Below, one piece after another: positions 55,729 through 64,000 of a stretch of DNA of 64,000 nucleotides. The DNA is taken from NCBI GenBank assembly GCA_030247855.1, contig JAPDRN010000003.1, positions 124,001 through 188,000 of the forward strand, given 5' to 3'. This stretch comes from Knufia peltigerae. Taxonomy: Eukaryota; Ascomycota; Eurotiomycetes; Chaetothyriales; Trichomeriaceae. Every line of letters starts with the position of its first letter. Within the stretch, counting starts at the first letter, position 1. The notes under the pieces are model-generated. The model made no database searches, was not told the DNA's origin, and saw only the letters and a program-made list of their open reading frames with translations. The position numbers and the translations under genes were made by a program.

Positions 55729-57731
55729 CTAGTCACCCAGATGCCAGGGCACAACATCCATTGCGCCTTCCGATAAGGGAATATAGCCAAGCTCGCATTT
55801 AGTGAAGCTGATCCTCGGTTGTGTGGCATAAAAATTGTCAAAGTTGTTCTCTAAAGCCTCCGCAAGGTTATGCACTTGACCGCCAGGGTGGATGGTCAGC
55901 CATGGTTGCGTGCACTGTTTGTTCTTACACGACTTCAAGACCATTAGGAGCGCATCGAGCCGGGCAGTGACTTGGTCAATCGAGTGGCCGTAGAAGCTTC
56001 CCGATATGTCATACAGATTATTTGTCTGGTAAGGATCGGTCTAGTCCATGGAAGAATACCTTAGAAAGCTTCCTTGATGCTTTGTGGATGGGGTGGTCAG
56101 TATTATCGTACCTTCATATCGTATAGTTCATGCTCGTTCGTGCACCACACAGAGTAGAATAGGTCGTATTTGGGACTGATTATCCGCATAGCTTTGTACG
56201 TATTATTCGGCCACGAAGCTAAAAATACTGTGAGATCCCATCGCTCAAATGCAAGAAGTATAATTGTGATAACAACTTACTAAAACTTCCGTTGGGGCCA
56301 TTCCTTGCAAAAATGCCTTCGCCAGCACCAGCACCCCAATACTCGATTGTGACATGGTCGTGCATGGGGGACTGAGCCGCCTGTGCCATTGCCGAAACTG
56401 TCAAAGGTATCGGTGTACCGTCGAAGTCGGCTCGTAGTGGTATTTGCGCCAGAGTAAATATTGTCGGGGCAATATCAGTATGCGAGGTTGCGAATTTCAC
56501 CGTGTGGTTCTTTGGAATATCAGGGCCACGAACAAAGAAAGGTACATTGATATCCTCTTCGAACATGCAGGTTTTGCCAGGCTGTAAGCGGTGCTGTCCT
56601 ATATGGAAGCCATTATCGCTGGTGTAAATGATATATGTGTTATCTGCGATTCCAAGTTCGGTGACTTTATCAATCACTGCCCCAACAAGTTCATCGGTGG
56701 CCTGCAGAGATTGGAGCCTTGCACGGTAGTATGCATCATTCGCGTCGATCTCAGTTTGGTTAGCACGAGGCAAGGTTTTGATCCAACTTACGCCTTGTGG
56801 CTTCGTGCTATCGTTAGCGAACGTCCTGAAGCTAAACTCGAACGTAAACTTACTTGAACAGGGTTGAAGCTTGAGGTCCGCGGTACCTTCGCGTCAAGGA
56901 AGAGCCCTTCATGTCGCTTTGCGGGCACAGGAGGATCAAAGTAATACGTAGATGGTGTTGGAAACACGGCCTGTGAATGAGGGGCGATAGGAGCAATGCC
57001 CAGAAAAAAGGGTCGATCGTTTTGCGAGGCAGCCTCCAGGTAACCTATGGCCGTCCCTGATACAATATCGGTTGAGTACTCGCCGGGACGGAAGACTGGT
57101 GGATTCAGGTCCGCTTGCCAGCAGGTGTTATAATAAGTGTAAGTACCAGGGTCGATCATAACTAGTAGAGGTAATTGTCAGAAGGCGGTGCATACGAAGA
57201 AATCAACAGTGAGCTCACATCCAGTTTGGTTCCACCCTGCTGGTGGCGGACTGTTCCAATTTTGAATATTGTGGGCGTTCATGAGCTTTCCAGTGTAGTA
57301 TGTGTTATACCCTGCTTGCTGAAGCCACACTGGAAGGTAGTGGTCATTGAGCCCTTGCTGGATGAATTTCGGATAGCCACCTGACCTCAAGGAGTTAGGT
57401 GAGCTGCCACAATGGATATGGACGTGTCACACGAACCGTATGGCGGTACAACATCTGTCACATTGGTGTTGTGTGCCATCCTGCCGGTCAATAAACTGAC
57501 CCTCGACGGACAACACGTGGAAATGGTGCAATAATGCTTTTTGAAGAAAGTCCCCTCATCACGCATATGTTTCAGCGTGATCGGTTGATAGTCAATGGAA
57601 TTCAGGTGAAGGTCCTGGTCATCAGTGAGAATCAAGATGATGTTGGGTCGATGAGTCAAGCCTGTTGCATCGACGGCAGCATACGATGCCAGTAGGATCC
57701 AAAGGAGAGAAGAGACGAACAAGCGAGGCAT
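55729..57731 (-). CDS. Secreted arylsulfatase
   Basis: Six exons, 567 residues. Introns: 57381-57436 (donor GTTCGT), 57162-57218, 56801-56853, 56219-56280 and 56041-56111; the exon sum stays in frame. A signal peptide (MPRLFVSSLLWILLASYAAVDA) sends it to the secretory pathway. The sulfatase fold is shown by NIILILTDDQD (metal-binding Asp pair), the modification site STCCPSRVSLLTGR in which Cys 73 would become formylglycine, YNTYYTGKLMN (active-site Lys), FFLGIAPIAPHSQ, IIYTSDNGFHIGQHRL (metal-binding Asp-Asn) and the family C-terminus DPYQTNNLY. It would release sulphate from aryl or other sulphate esters. As the outermost gene of the same-strand block, it may feed a sulphated substrate to the P450 and methyltransferase, or only scavenge sulphur. 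Confidence 0.92.
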
Positions 57732-58776
57732 ACTTGCACTTGACCTGGCAGAAAATCATACCTACCTTGGGCTTCAGTGGACTTGGAAGACCATATATGA
57801 AAGTCTCCTCTCTGCCAATGAAGCCATCCACTCCATGCTCTCCGCTGCTCGACCCCGACTTTTCGGTAGATCAAACTCCAGCCTGGGGGAAGGGAGATGC
57901 AGCATGGGATGGCGTCCTCTTTCACACGGTAGTCGCTATGCTGATCTAGCGATAGCGAAAGTAGTTCTGCAATTTGGAGACCTTCACAGAGCAAATGATC
58001 TAGGGATCCGAGAAGCCGAGTTTGATGCACCTTGGATGTGCTTCGACGCAGGAACAGAGAATAGGTAGCCAAGCCTGGTCAAATGGCTCCGCTTAAATCC
58101 CGATTAGGATGACCAAAAAAGGAAGTGTAGAAAATAAGCGACGAAAGACACTTCTTATAGCAAGGTGTTTCGGTGATTGAAAAGATCCCGAACTGCTCCA
58201 ATTCTCCAAGATGATTTTCTGAAGCACCTCTCGGCCATTCACTGTGTTTTCAAAAGGTACCCGCTGCAGGGATGCAGTGGGAAGCTCCAGGGCAAATTCA
58301 GCGAGTACAGCATCGCCTCCGACAAGGCAAGTCAGCCGAAAGATGCCATCACTTCGGAATACGGAAGAACAATATCCCGCAATGTCTGCAACACCTACAC
58401 GTGTCTATGTTTTTGATCAGCCAACATCGCAAGAAATTCAATATAATATCTTTCCAAAATTTGGACCCTTCTTACTTTGATATCATTGTGAAACCTCGAG
58501 AACATCCCCCAAGCCAAAAAGTGGTTTCTGAAGTCTTACCATCAAGGCCGACGGATAACTGACATCGCTGACAATAGTCTTTGTAAACTACGTGACTGTC
58601 GAGTGTTTGTGGGACCGTTTGTTGTCATGGCATTCCAGTTTCATCTACCGCCTCACGGCTTGTGATGGCTTTGATTGACGGTGACATCAACATCTACTAG
58701 AATGCTGAAATGAATTCTCACAAGGGCTGGGAGAGTCTCTCTCTTCGATTAGCGCTCTCATCCATGGTCACAGTAA
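57732..58776. other. Sulfatase upstream and NACHT 5' flank
   Basis: The sulfatase promoter, with a TATATA-like sequence near 57793, then about 900 bases without a recognised gene. Some of the right part may be decayed sequence belonging to the NACHT remnant. Confidence 0.35.
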
Positions 58777-59371
58777 GTGACACACATCATCAATGGGATA
58801 GCAGGTACGGGCAAGTCGACCACTGCTCATACGATTGTGGGTACATATTTTGAGCGAGGAAATTTAGGTGCAAGCTTCTTTTTCTCAAGAGGAACTGGAG
58901 ACGTGTCCAGCACTGACAAGCTGCTCACAATTTTGACCGGTAATTGGCGGACGAGGTGCCTCAGTTGAGAGAGAACATCCGCGAAGCAATCATGTAGCTG
59001 GAAAATGCTGCGACTCATTCATTTCGGGATCAACGAGACCAATTAATTCTCAAGCCACTTTCAAGACTTGACTGCGAGCTTTCTCAATCCACGATTCTTC
59101 TCGAGGTAGATGGACTGGACGAGTGCGAGAGTGAAAGAGGCATCCGAATCATTCTGAGGCTTTTAGCGACAGCCAAATCGCTAAGTAACATACGCCTAAT
59201 TGCTTCCATCACAAGCAGATCAAATATTCCAGACCCCTTTGGCGTCTCTCAAAAATCAGCGCCTGAATGGCAAGCCTTCATTATCTACGACATATCACCG
59301 ACAGTTGTGGACCAAGATCTTGATGTTTCCCTCCTGCCGATAGTGTGGAAGAGGCTCGACACTTGAAGCTG
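58777..59371 (+). pseudogene. NACHT NTPase (NLR-like) remnant
   Basis: The left part reads INGIAGTGKSTTAHTIVGTY, a P-loop of the fungal NACHT type, followed by GASFFFSRGTGD. The frame then shifts at about 58940-58950. In the next frame LADEVPQLRENIREAIM runs into a TAG at 58994-58996, after which QRDQLILKPLSRL, LLEVDGLDECE (Walker B, DGLDEC) and RIILRLLATAKSL-NIRLIASITSR (sensor-like segment) continue to a stop near 59370. Order and spacing match a NACHT domain, but the frameshift, stop, missing N-terminal effector domain and missing repeat domain make it a broken copy. Intact relatives act in fungal non-self recognition and programmed cell death. An undetected intron could explain the frame change but not the TAG. 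Confidence 0.75.
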
Positions 59372-60066
59372 GGCGAGCTGAAGATGATCGACACCGTCTG
59401 TAGTCATGTCGCAGGTGGAGGTGGCGGGAGCAAAGAGGACACTGAGGTCATCAAGAGCTATATAGCAGAATTCTTGCAGAGGTGATCGAAGACACTGCCA
59501 GCCGGGAAGATTGTTTAGATCTTTTGCTTCTTGGGCGGAATACTGTAGGGTTCCAGTGTACAACAAAAGGAGATAGACACTGATAACTATCTTTCTACAT
59601 TGCCATATTGAACCAAAACATCCGAGACTAGACCTAATGCCCCAGAGTCTAGTAGATATGTATCAGCCTCGTGAGACAATATGTTCGAAAGGGCTTACCT
59701 GAGGGCTGCTTGCAACGACACTGTACTCAGCCTCGTTTATCGGAGGAGTCACAGCCTCGTCCCCCACCAAAAGCGGGACCTAAAGCGGCGGGCGGCAAAC
59801 GCCACATTCAAGTGGGAAATTTCTCTGCCAGTTGTGTTGAGTCCGTATGTAATTCCGACACCGGTCGCATGCGCCGACCATTATTATTAATTGCCTCCTT
59901 CAACAAGAACCAGTTTGCAAAGTTGCGAGGGCTCTCACATTGTGACTTGCGAGTTCTTTTTGGTACCAGACAAGACATTTTCCCCCAGTATCTCTGAACG
60001 CAATCAGGAACTACGCTGGAGATATCAGTCACTGTTGCGGGCAGCGGCGCCCACTGATTTGACGCC
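59372..60066. other. NAR1 upstream region
   Basis: Between the NACHT remnant and NAR1. A 69-codon frame at 59681 has no recognisable family. The right end is the NAR1 promoter and leader. Confidence 0.35.
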
Positions 60067-61848
60067 ATGAGCGCCATTCTTTCTGCGGATGATCTCAACG
60101 ACTTCATCTCGCCCGGCGTCGCTTGCATAAAACCCGTCGAGACTCTTCCTGCGCAGGCGGACTCCAATCCTTACGAAGTCACTACCGAAGACAAAGTACA
60201 GGCTCCGAATCCGGCACCCGCCTCTATTTCCTTGACCGATTGTCTCGCATGCTCTGGCTGCGTTACCTCCGCAGAAGCAGTCCTCGTCTCATTACAGTCA
60301 CACACAGAAGTCCTGAATACTCTAGACACATATCCTCCTCTTGATGTCCGGTACCTCTCCGAGAGCCGAAACGGCTTGATGAACGGCAATACCCCTCCTC
60401 CAAATGATGCCAAACTATTTGTCGCCAGCGTGAGTCCTCAGGTGCGAGCGAGTCTGGCTGCTACCTACGGTATCTCAGAAAACCAATCAGGGTTCCTGAT
60501 CGAACAATTTCTCAGTGGATCACAGGGTCTACGGGTAGGCGGGCAGTACAGAAGTGGCTTCTCATACGTTGTTGACACCAACCAACTACGGCAGGCTTGT
60601 CTTGTGCTCGGAGCGGAAGAGGTGGCAGATGCGATCGAGACCAAGTCGAAGCCGAAGCCAGTCTTGACGTCTGCTTGTCCCGGTTGGATCTGCTATGCTG
60701 AGAAGACACATCCTTATGTCTTGCCTCATTTGTCGAACCTGAAGTCACCACAGGCTCTGTCAGGAACGCTACTCAAGTCGGTCCTCAGCAAAACACTCGG
60801 TATTCCGCCGTCGCAGATATGGCACTTGGCGGTCATGCCATGCTTCGACAAGAAACTAGAAGCGAGTAGGGAGGAATTGACGCATAAGTGGTGGCAGTCC
60901 TCTTCTTCGACCGAGACGCCTGTCCGGGACGTTGACTGTGTGATCACGTCCAGAGAACTCCTGTCGCTTGCCGAAGCCCGTGGTGTGCAGTTTGCTCAGC
61001 TTCCCCTTCAGCCACTATCACCCTCGGAAAGAACTCCATTCCCTGACAACAGACTTTCCAACTTTCTGTTTCCGAAACCACGGCGGCGGACCGAGCAGTC
61101 CGTCACAGCAGGTTCCTCTGGTGGCTATTTATACCACATCATCATGACTGAGCAAGCACGGAATCCGGGCAGCACCATTTCCGTACAACGTGGTCGCAAT
61201 GCAGATGTTACGGAGTATACGCTGGTATCTACGTCAGGGCAACCGCTGATGAAATGCGCACGGTACTATGGTTTCAGGAATATTCAAAATCTAGTTCGCA
61301 AGCTCAAGCCAGCTAGACAGTCGAAACTCCCTGGAGCTGCCAGACGTATGGCAGCAAGTGCTAGTGGCGGAAGTGACTACGCGTACGTTGAAGTTATGGC
61401 ATGTCCTGGTGGGTGCACAAACGGAGGCGGTCAGATCAAGATCGACGACGTTGCATCCACTCTACCTCAAACGCGAGGCGAGGAAGTAGTCAATACAAGC
61501 CCGCAGAGCCAGAAGGAGTGGCTCAAAAGGGTTGATGAGGCCTACTACTCTGCCGACTCTGAATCTGAGAACGAATCCGACGGCGACGTCCACATGGCCA
61601 ATGGCACCGGTGTTGAGAATGGCCACCTCACCAACGGGCACCGGCAGTTCATCAATGGTATCAACACAACAGAGGTCCAGGACTTTTTACACTACTGGTC
61701 CAGCCTGGTTGCCATACCCCTAGAGAAATTGGCGTATACGACATTTAGAGAGGTCGAGAGCGATGTCGGAAAGAACAAAGCTTCCAAAACCCTCGATGAC
61801 ACAGCCAGGATCGCGCAGATTGCTGGAATGAGTGGAGGGGGCTGGTAG
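60067..61848 (+). CDS. NAR1: Nar1, cytosolic Fe-S cluster assembly factor
   Basis: An iron-hydrogenase-like protein of the CIA pathway that hands Fe-S clusters from the Cfd1-Nbp35 scaffold toward Cia1-Met18 targeting. Single exon, 593 residues. Cluster ligands are in place: Cys 20 and the CLACSGC motif with Cys 59, 62 and 65 for the N-terminal cluster; Cys 204 ([13 protein letters not shown]), Cys 259 ([14 protein letters not shown]), Cys 446 and Cys 450 ([15 protein letters not shown]) for the H-cluster-like site. A Ser/Glu/Asp-rich insert near 510-545 extends the protein beyond yeast length. The C-terminus ends SGGGW, an aromatic last residue: a targeting-complex-recognition-like tail ending in Trp, as known for CIA clients and factors. 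The start is the ATG at 60067. Confidence 0.97.
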   Translation: MSAILSADDLNDFISPGVACIKPVETLPAQADSNPYEVTTEDKVQAPNPAPASISLTDCLACSGCVTSAEAVLVSLQSHTEVLNTLDTYPPLDVRYLSESRNGLMNGNTPPPNDAKLFVASVSPQVRASLAATYGISENQSGFLIEQFLSGSQGLRVGGQYRSGFSYVVDTNQLRQACLVLGAEEVADAIETKSKPKPVLTSACPGWICYAEKTHPYVLPHLSNLKSPQALSGTLLKSVLSKTLGIPPSQIWHLAVMPCFDKKLEASREELTHKWWQSSSSTETPVRDVDCVITSRELLSLAEARGVQFAQLPLQPLSPSERTPFPDNRLSNFLFPKPRRRTEQSVTAGSSGGYLYHIIMTEQARNPGSTISVQRGRNADVTEYTLVSTSGQPLMKCARYYGFRNIQNLVRKLKPARQSKLPGAARRMAASASGGSDYAYVEVMACPGGCTNGGGQIKIDDVASTLPQTRGEEVVNTSPQSQKEWLKRVDEAYYSADSESENESDGDVHMANGTGVENGHLTNGHRQFINGINTTEVQDFLHYWSSLVAIPLEKLAYTTFREVESDVGKNKASKTLDDTARIAQIAGMSGGGW

Positions 61849-62536
61849 TTTTATGAGTTGGTTGCATTCCAAGGTATGGCGTTGGGGTAAGGCTCGTATA
61901 TTGTGCATTTATCAGGGTCATGCGATTACGCATTTGAACATCTGGGGAGCATTGGGTTACGACATCGAGGTCAACTAGGCTTCTCAGGACAGGTTATGGA
62001 CATTCACTTTTCACGGACGAACGATGATGATTGGGTTCTAGAAGTATGATTTGAGATACATAGAAAATGATGTGTACGAGAGACATTTGACACCTTGCAT
62101 ATCTTTTTGTCTACAAGCGTGAAAATAGTGTGTTGACTCACACGTGTATTATGTTCGTTTAGATAAGTAGGGATTATTTTTCAACACGGTTTCATGGTCC
62201 CATGCCGTCGACATTAGAAGGTCGCTCGCTCCGTCCTTGCTGCATGCTATGAATATGTCTATACTCCGTAAACGGTTCCCATTACATTGATGCACATCTA
62301 AACTTTTCCCGGTGGATTGCCTTGAATGCATGCACACGCCATGGGAGGCTATCATGAACCTGCGACAACCCCATGCCGTTAATGACAGGCGTAGTTGGTA
62401 CTTGCAAGGAAATGGAAATGCTAGCCGTATCATCCTCTTGTTTGTGTTTGTGTTTCAAAACTTTGTCAAGCGACATTTAGGTCCGGAGTAGAATGTGCCG
62501 CAATGTCGATACAGAAACACAGTTTGGCATTGTGTT
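61849..62536. other. Convergent 3' region of NAR1 and CID2-like gene
   Basis: 3' flanks of convergent genes. ATACTCCGTA at 62261-62270 is a variant of the recurring GTAC palindrome. No gene recognised. Confidence 0.4.
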
Positions 62537-63130
62537 TCAACCGGTGTTTGTTTTTCTTTCTGTAGACTCTTTCCACCGGTCGAACTCGCCTTCCCAGTTA
62601 GGGCCGACCCCCTCGCACCGGTCCGCCACGATCCCCCATGTCCGCGTCCTTATTATCCCTTCGACGGCCACCTCGTTGCGCAGGACGCTCGCCAACATTT
62701 CCGTGCGCGCTTCCCGGGGGAAGAAACGTGCACTGTAAGGGTCGAGTCGCTCGTCGACGAGCCGCTCGGCGTCCCGGCGGTTCAGGGTCTCTCGTTCCAG
62801 GGACTCGGGGTCCTCCGGGTCCGGCGACGTCGCCACCGACGTGCAGTACTGTATCACGCTCGCCCGAGAACTCCAACTCGGGAAGAGCACGGTCTCGAGA
62901 AAGGTTCTTGTCGTGGGTGCGGGGATGGGAGGGCGAGGGTACGGCGGGCTGCGGACGGCGGTGGACCTCGGGTCAAAGGGAGACGTGCTCGCTGGGGTGA
63001 CGAGGGCGTTGAGCGTGGTCGAGATGCTGTCGTCTATGCTCGACCGGGAGAGTCGGAGAAAGTCTCGCAGCACTCGGGTGTCGAAGCAGAATTGTGGTGT
63101 GAGCGGTGGGGTGGGCGTCGGTCGGGACAT
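62537..63130 (-). CDS. Caffeine-induced death protein 2 (Cid2) family
   Basis: An intronless frame of 197 residues. The block LTPQFCFDTRVLRDFLRLSR followed by SSIDDSISTTLNAL, then LFPSWSSRASVIQYCTSVATSP, ERLVDERLDPYSARFFPRE, and REARTEMLASVLRNEVAVEG, is the pattern I associate with the fungal Cid2 family named from Schizosaccharomyces pombe. The biochemical function is not known; overexpression in fission yeast gave caffeine-related death. The gene is notably GC-rich, so long open frames also appear on the opposite strand; the family motifs fix the minus strand as coding. It is divergent from the Fpg-type glycosylase gene. Confidence 0.75.
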   Translation of the reverse strand: MSRPTPTPPLTPQFCFDTRVLRDFLRLSRSSIDDSISTTLNALVTPASTSPFDPRSTAVRSPPYPRPPIPAPTTRTFLETVLFPSWSSRASVIQYCTSVATSPDPEDPESLERETLNRRDAERLVDERLDPYSARFFPREARTEMLASVLRNEVAVEGIIRTRTWGIVADRCEGVGPNWEGEFDRWKESTERKTNTG

Positions 63131-63892
63131 GATGGGGCTGCCACTGGGACTGTGGTGGTCGAGGTTGTTGGTTTGGGACGACGATGACCGTGTGTGTCGA
63201 GGCTGCGGTGGTGTGGGAGAGGTGGTAGGAGGAGGGCGCCGACTAGGCGACGAAGTGGATGAGCTGTCGTCGGAAGGGGTTGAGGTCCAGAACCACGCCA
63301 GTTTGATGGTCGTACTCGTAGTTGAAGTTGGCGATGTCGAAGTCGGTATTGCCGAGTATGTCGTGGCGAGATGACTGCGGTGACAAGGGGAGCTTCAGGT
63401 GAACACACCTTCCAAGGTCCTAGGCAGTCTCGAGACTAGACCCAATGAGAATAGCGAGTGCGTCAAGATTTAATTTGTAAAATCACTAGAAATGTCTTGC
63501 TTCAATTACTGTTGGGCTGGTAAAGTTGAATGCGGTCCGTATCGAATGTGAGAACATACTCGTTGAAATGATTGTTCGGAGGAGGCTGCGGCGAAATTCA
63601 TTCTCTAGTCAACCACATCACGTCATCGACCACTTTACGCGTCGAAACGCGCCGCCGCCGTGACTCAAAGAAACCGACACAGAAGGGCGTACTCGTATTA
63701 GTGAATAGGTAAGCAACTATCGTTTCAAGACCTTCGCTTTGATTCAGACTTCTTCATTCTACACTGACGTCTTTTTTCATTTTTGGTCTACTCATCCTCT
63801 ACTGCAAACAGTCACTCATTGCTCGGCCATCTCATCCCCTGGTAATTTCTCTCACTTGACAACCACCCACCAACAAGAACAGCACGCTCGTA
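63131..63892. promoter_or_regulatory. Divergent CID2-like/Fpg promoter with ACGCGT
   Basis: ACGCGT, a perfect MluI cell-cycle-box sequence, is at 63637-63642, with ACGCG again at 63647-63651, about 250 bases before the glycosylase ATG. A CT-rich leader precedes the ATG. MBF-type control is inference. Confidence 0.4.
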
Positions 63893-64000
63893 ATGCCTGA
63901 GATCGCCGAGGTCGCCCGCACGGTGCACTACATTCGCAAACTCCTCGTGGGCAAAACTATCGCCAAGGTCGTAGCGAATGAAGACAACAATGTTTATGGT
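63893..64000 (+). CDS. Formamidopyrimidine-DNA glycosylase (Fpg/MutM type), 5' part
   Basis: Only the first 36 codons are in the window; the frame is open to the last base. The start MPEIAEVARTVHYIRKLLVG carries the hallmark Pro-Glu after the Met: Pro 2 becomes the catalytic N-terminal nucleophile and Glu 3 the proton donor in this family, and EVARTVHYIRK is the first helix (compare PELPEVET in bacterial enzymes). Such enzymes excise oxidised purines in base-excision repair. The rest, including the helix-two-turn-helix and zinc finger (or zincless finger), cannot be seen here. ACGCGT lies upstream. Confidence 0.85.
   Translation, partial: MPEIAEVARTVHYIRKLLVGKTIAKVVANEDNNVYG

Noticed and set aside
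45194..57731. A core biosynthetic enzyme for the cluster (PKS, NRPS, terpene cyclase, DMATS)
   Set aside because: Gaps between the five genes are under 900 bases and contain no ketosynthase, adenylation, or prenyltransferase motif.
59681..59890. A 69-codon ATG-initiated plus-strand frame before NAR1
   Set aside because: No homology recalled, short, and no splice continuation; chance frame cannot be excluded.
62495..63187. A 230-codon plus-strand frame over the CID2-like gene
   Set aside because: It is the antisense shadow of a GC-rich gene; the opposite frame carries the Cid2 family blocks and this one is Arg/Gly-rich with no motif.

Overview
The window is nuclear DNA of a filamentous ascomycete (Pezizomycotina). 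The evidence is many short spliceosomal introns (about 46-93 bases, GT donors such as GTAAGT or GTGAGT, CTAAC/CTGAC-like branch sites, AG acceptors), a HET-domain protein, a NACHT remnant, Zn2Cys6 and C2H2 fungal regulators, several MFS and P450 genes, and fungal-type NAR1, TIM50, RPN11, RPD3, VPS34 and TRK genes. I cannot fix the order or genus; a Eurotiomycete-like fungus is only a guess. Gene models were built by hand: wherever an intron is given, the flanking frames were joined and the exon sum checked to be a multiple of three.

Layout. 1-6.1 kb: unassigned DNA, a HET-domain gene and an MFS drug/polyamine-type transporter. 7.2-12.8 kb: housekeeping block with a TMA17/ADC17-like proteasome-assembly chaperone, VPS34, and NSE4 divergent from VPS34. 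13.4 kb: a U1 snRNA gene with its own TATA box. 14.2-17.5 kb: a peroxisomal crotonase-family protein and glutathione reductase. 18.1-28.2 kb: a conserved membrane coiled-coil protein, a seven-exon Zn2Cys6 regulator, a TRK potassium transporter and a P450 with glycine-rich inserts. 29-44.6 kb: an F-box/beta-propeller-like protein ending in a CaaX box, TIM50, a 2EXR/F-box-like protein, RPN11 divergent from RPD3-type HDAC, and an ECM3-like efflux carrier.

45.2-57.7 kb: the accessory core of the window. Five consecutive genes lie on the minus strand: C2H2 regulator, MFS exporter, O-methyltransferase, P450 and secreted arylsulfatase. This looks like a small co-regulated metabolite or detoxification cluster without a PKS, NRPS, terpene or DMATS core enzyme inside the window. 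A decayed NACHT NTPase (frameshift plus stop) flanks it at 58.8-59.4 kb. Core genes resume with NAR1 (Fe-S assembly), a CID2-like gene and the first 36 codons of an Fpg/MutM-type DNA glycosylase running off the end.

Functional themes: proteasome (RPN11, TMA17-like, F-box), chromosome maintenance (NSE4, Fpg, RPD3), redox and Fe-S (GLR1, NAR1), and organelle import (TIM50, PTS1 crotonase). The strongest leads are the five-gene cluster, the U1 gene, the CaaX-ended F-box protein and an 18-base microexon in the zinc-cluster regulator.
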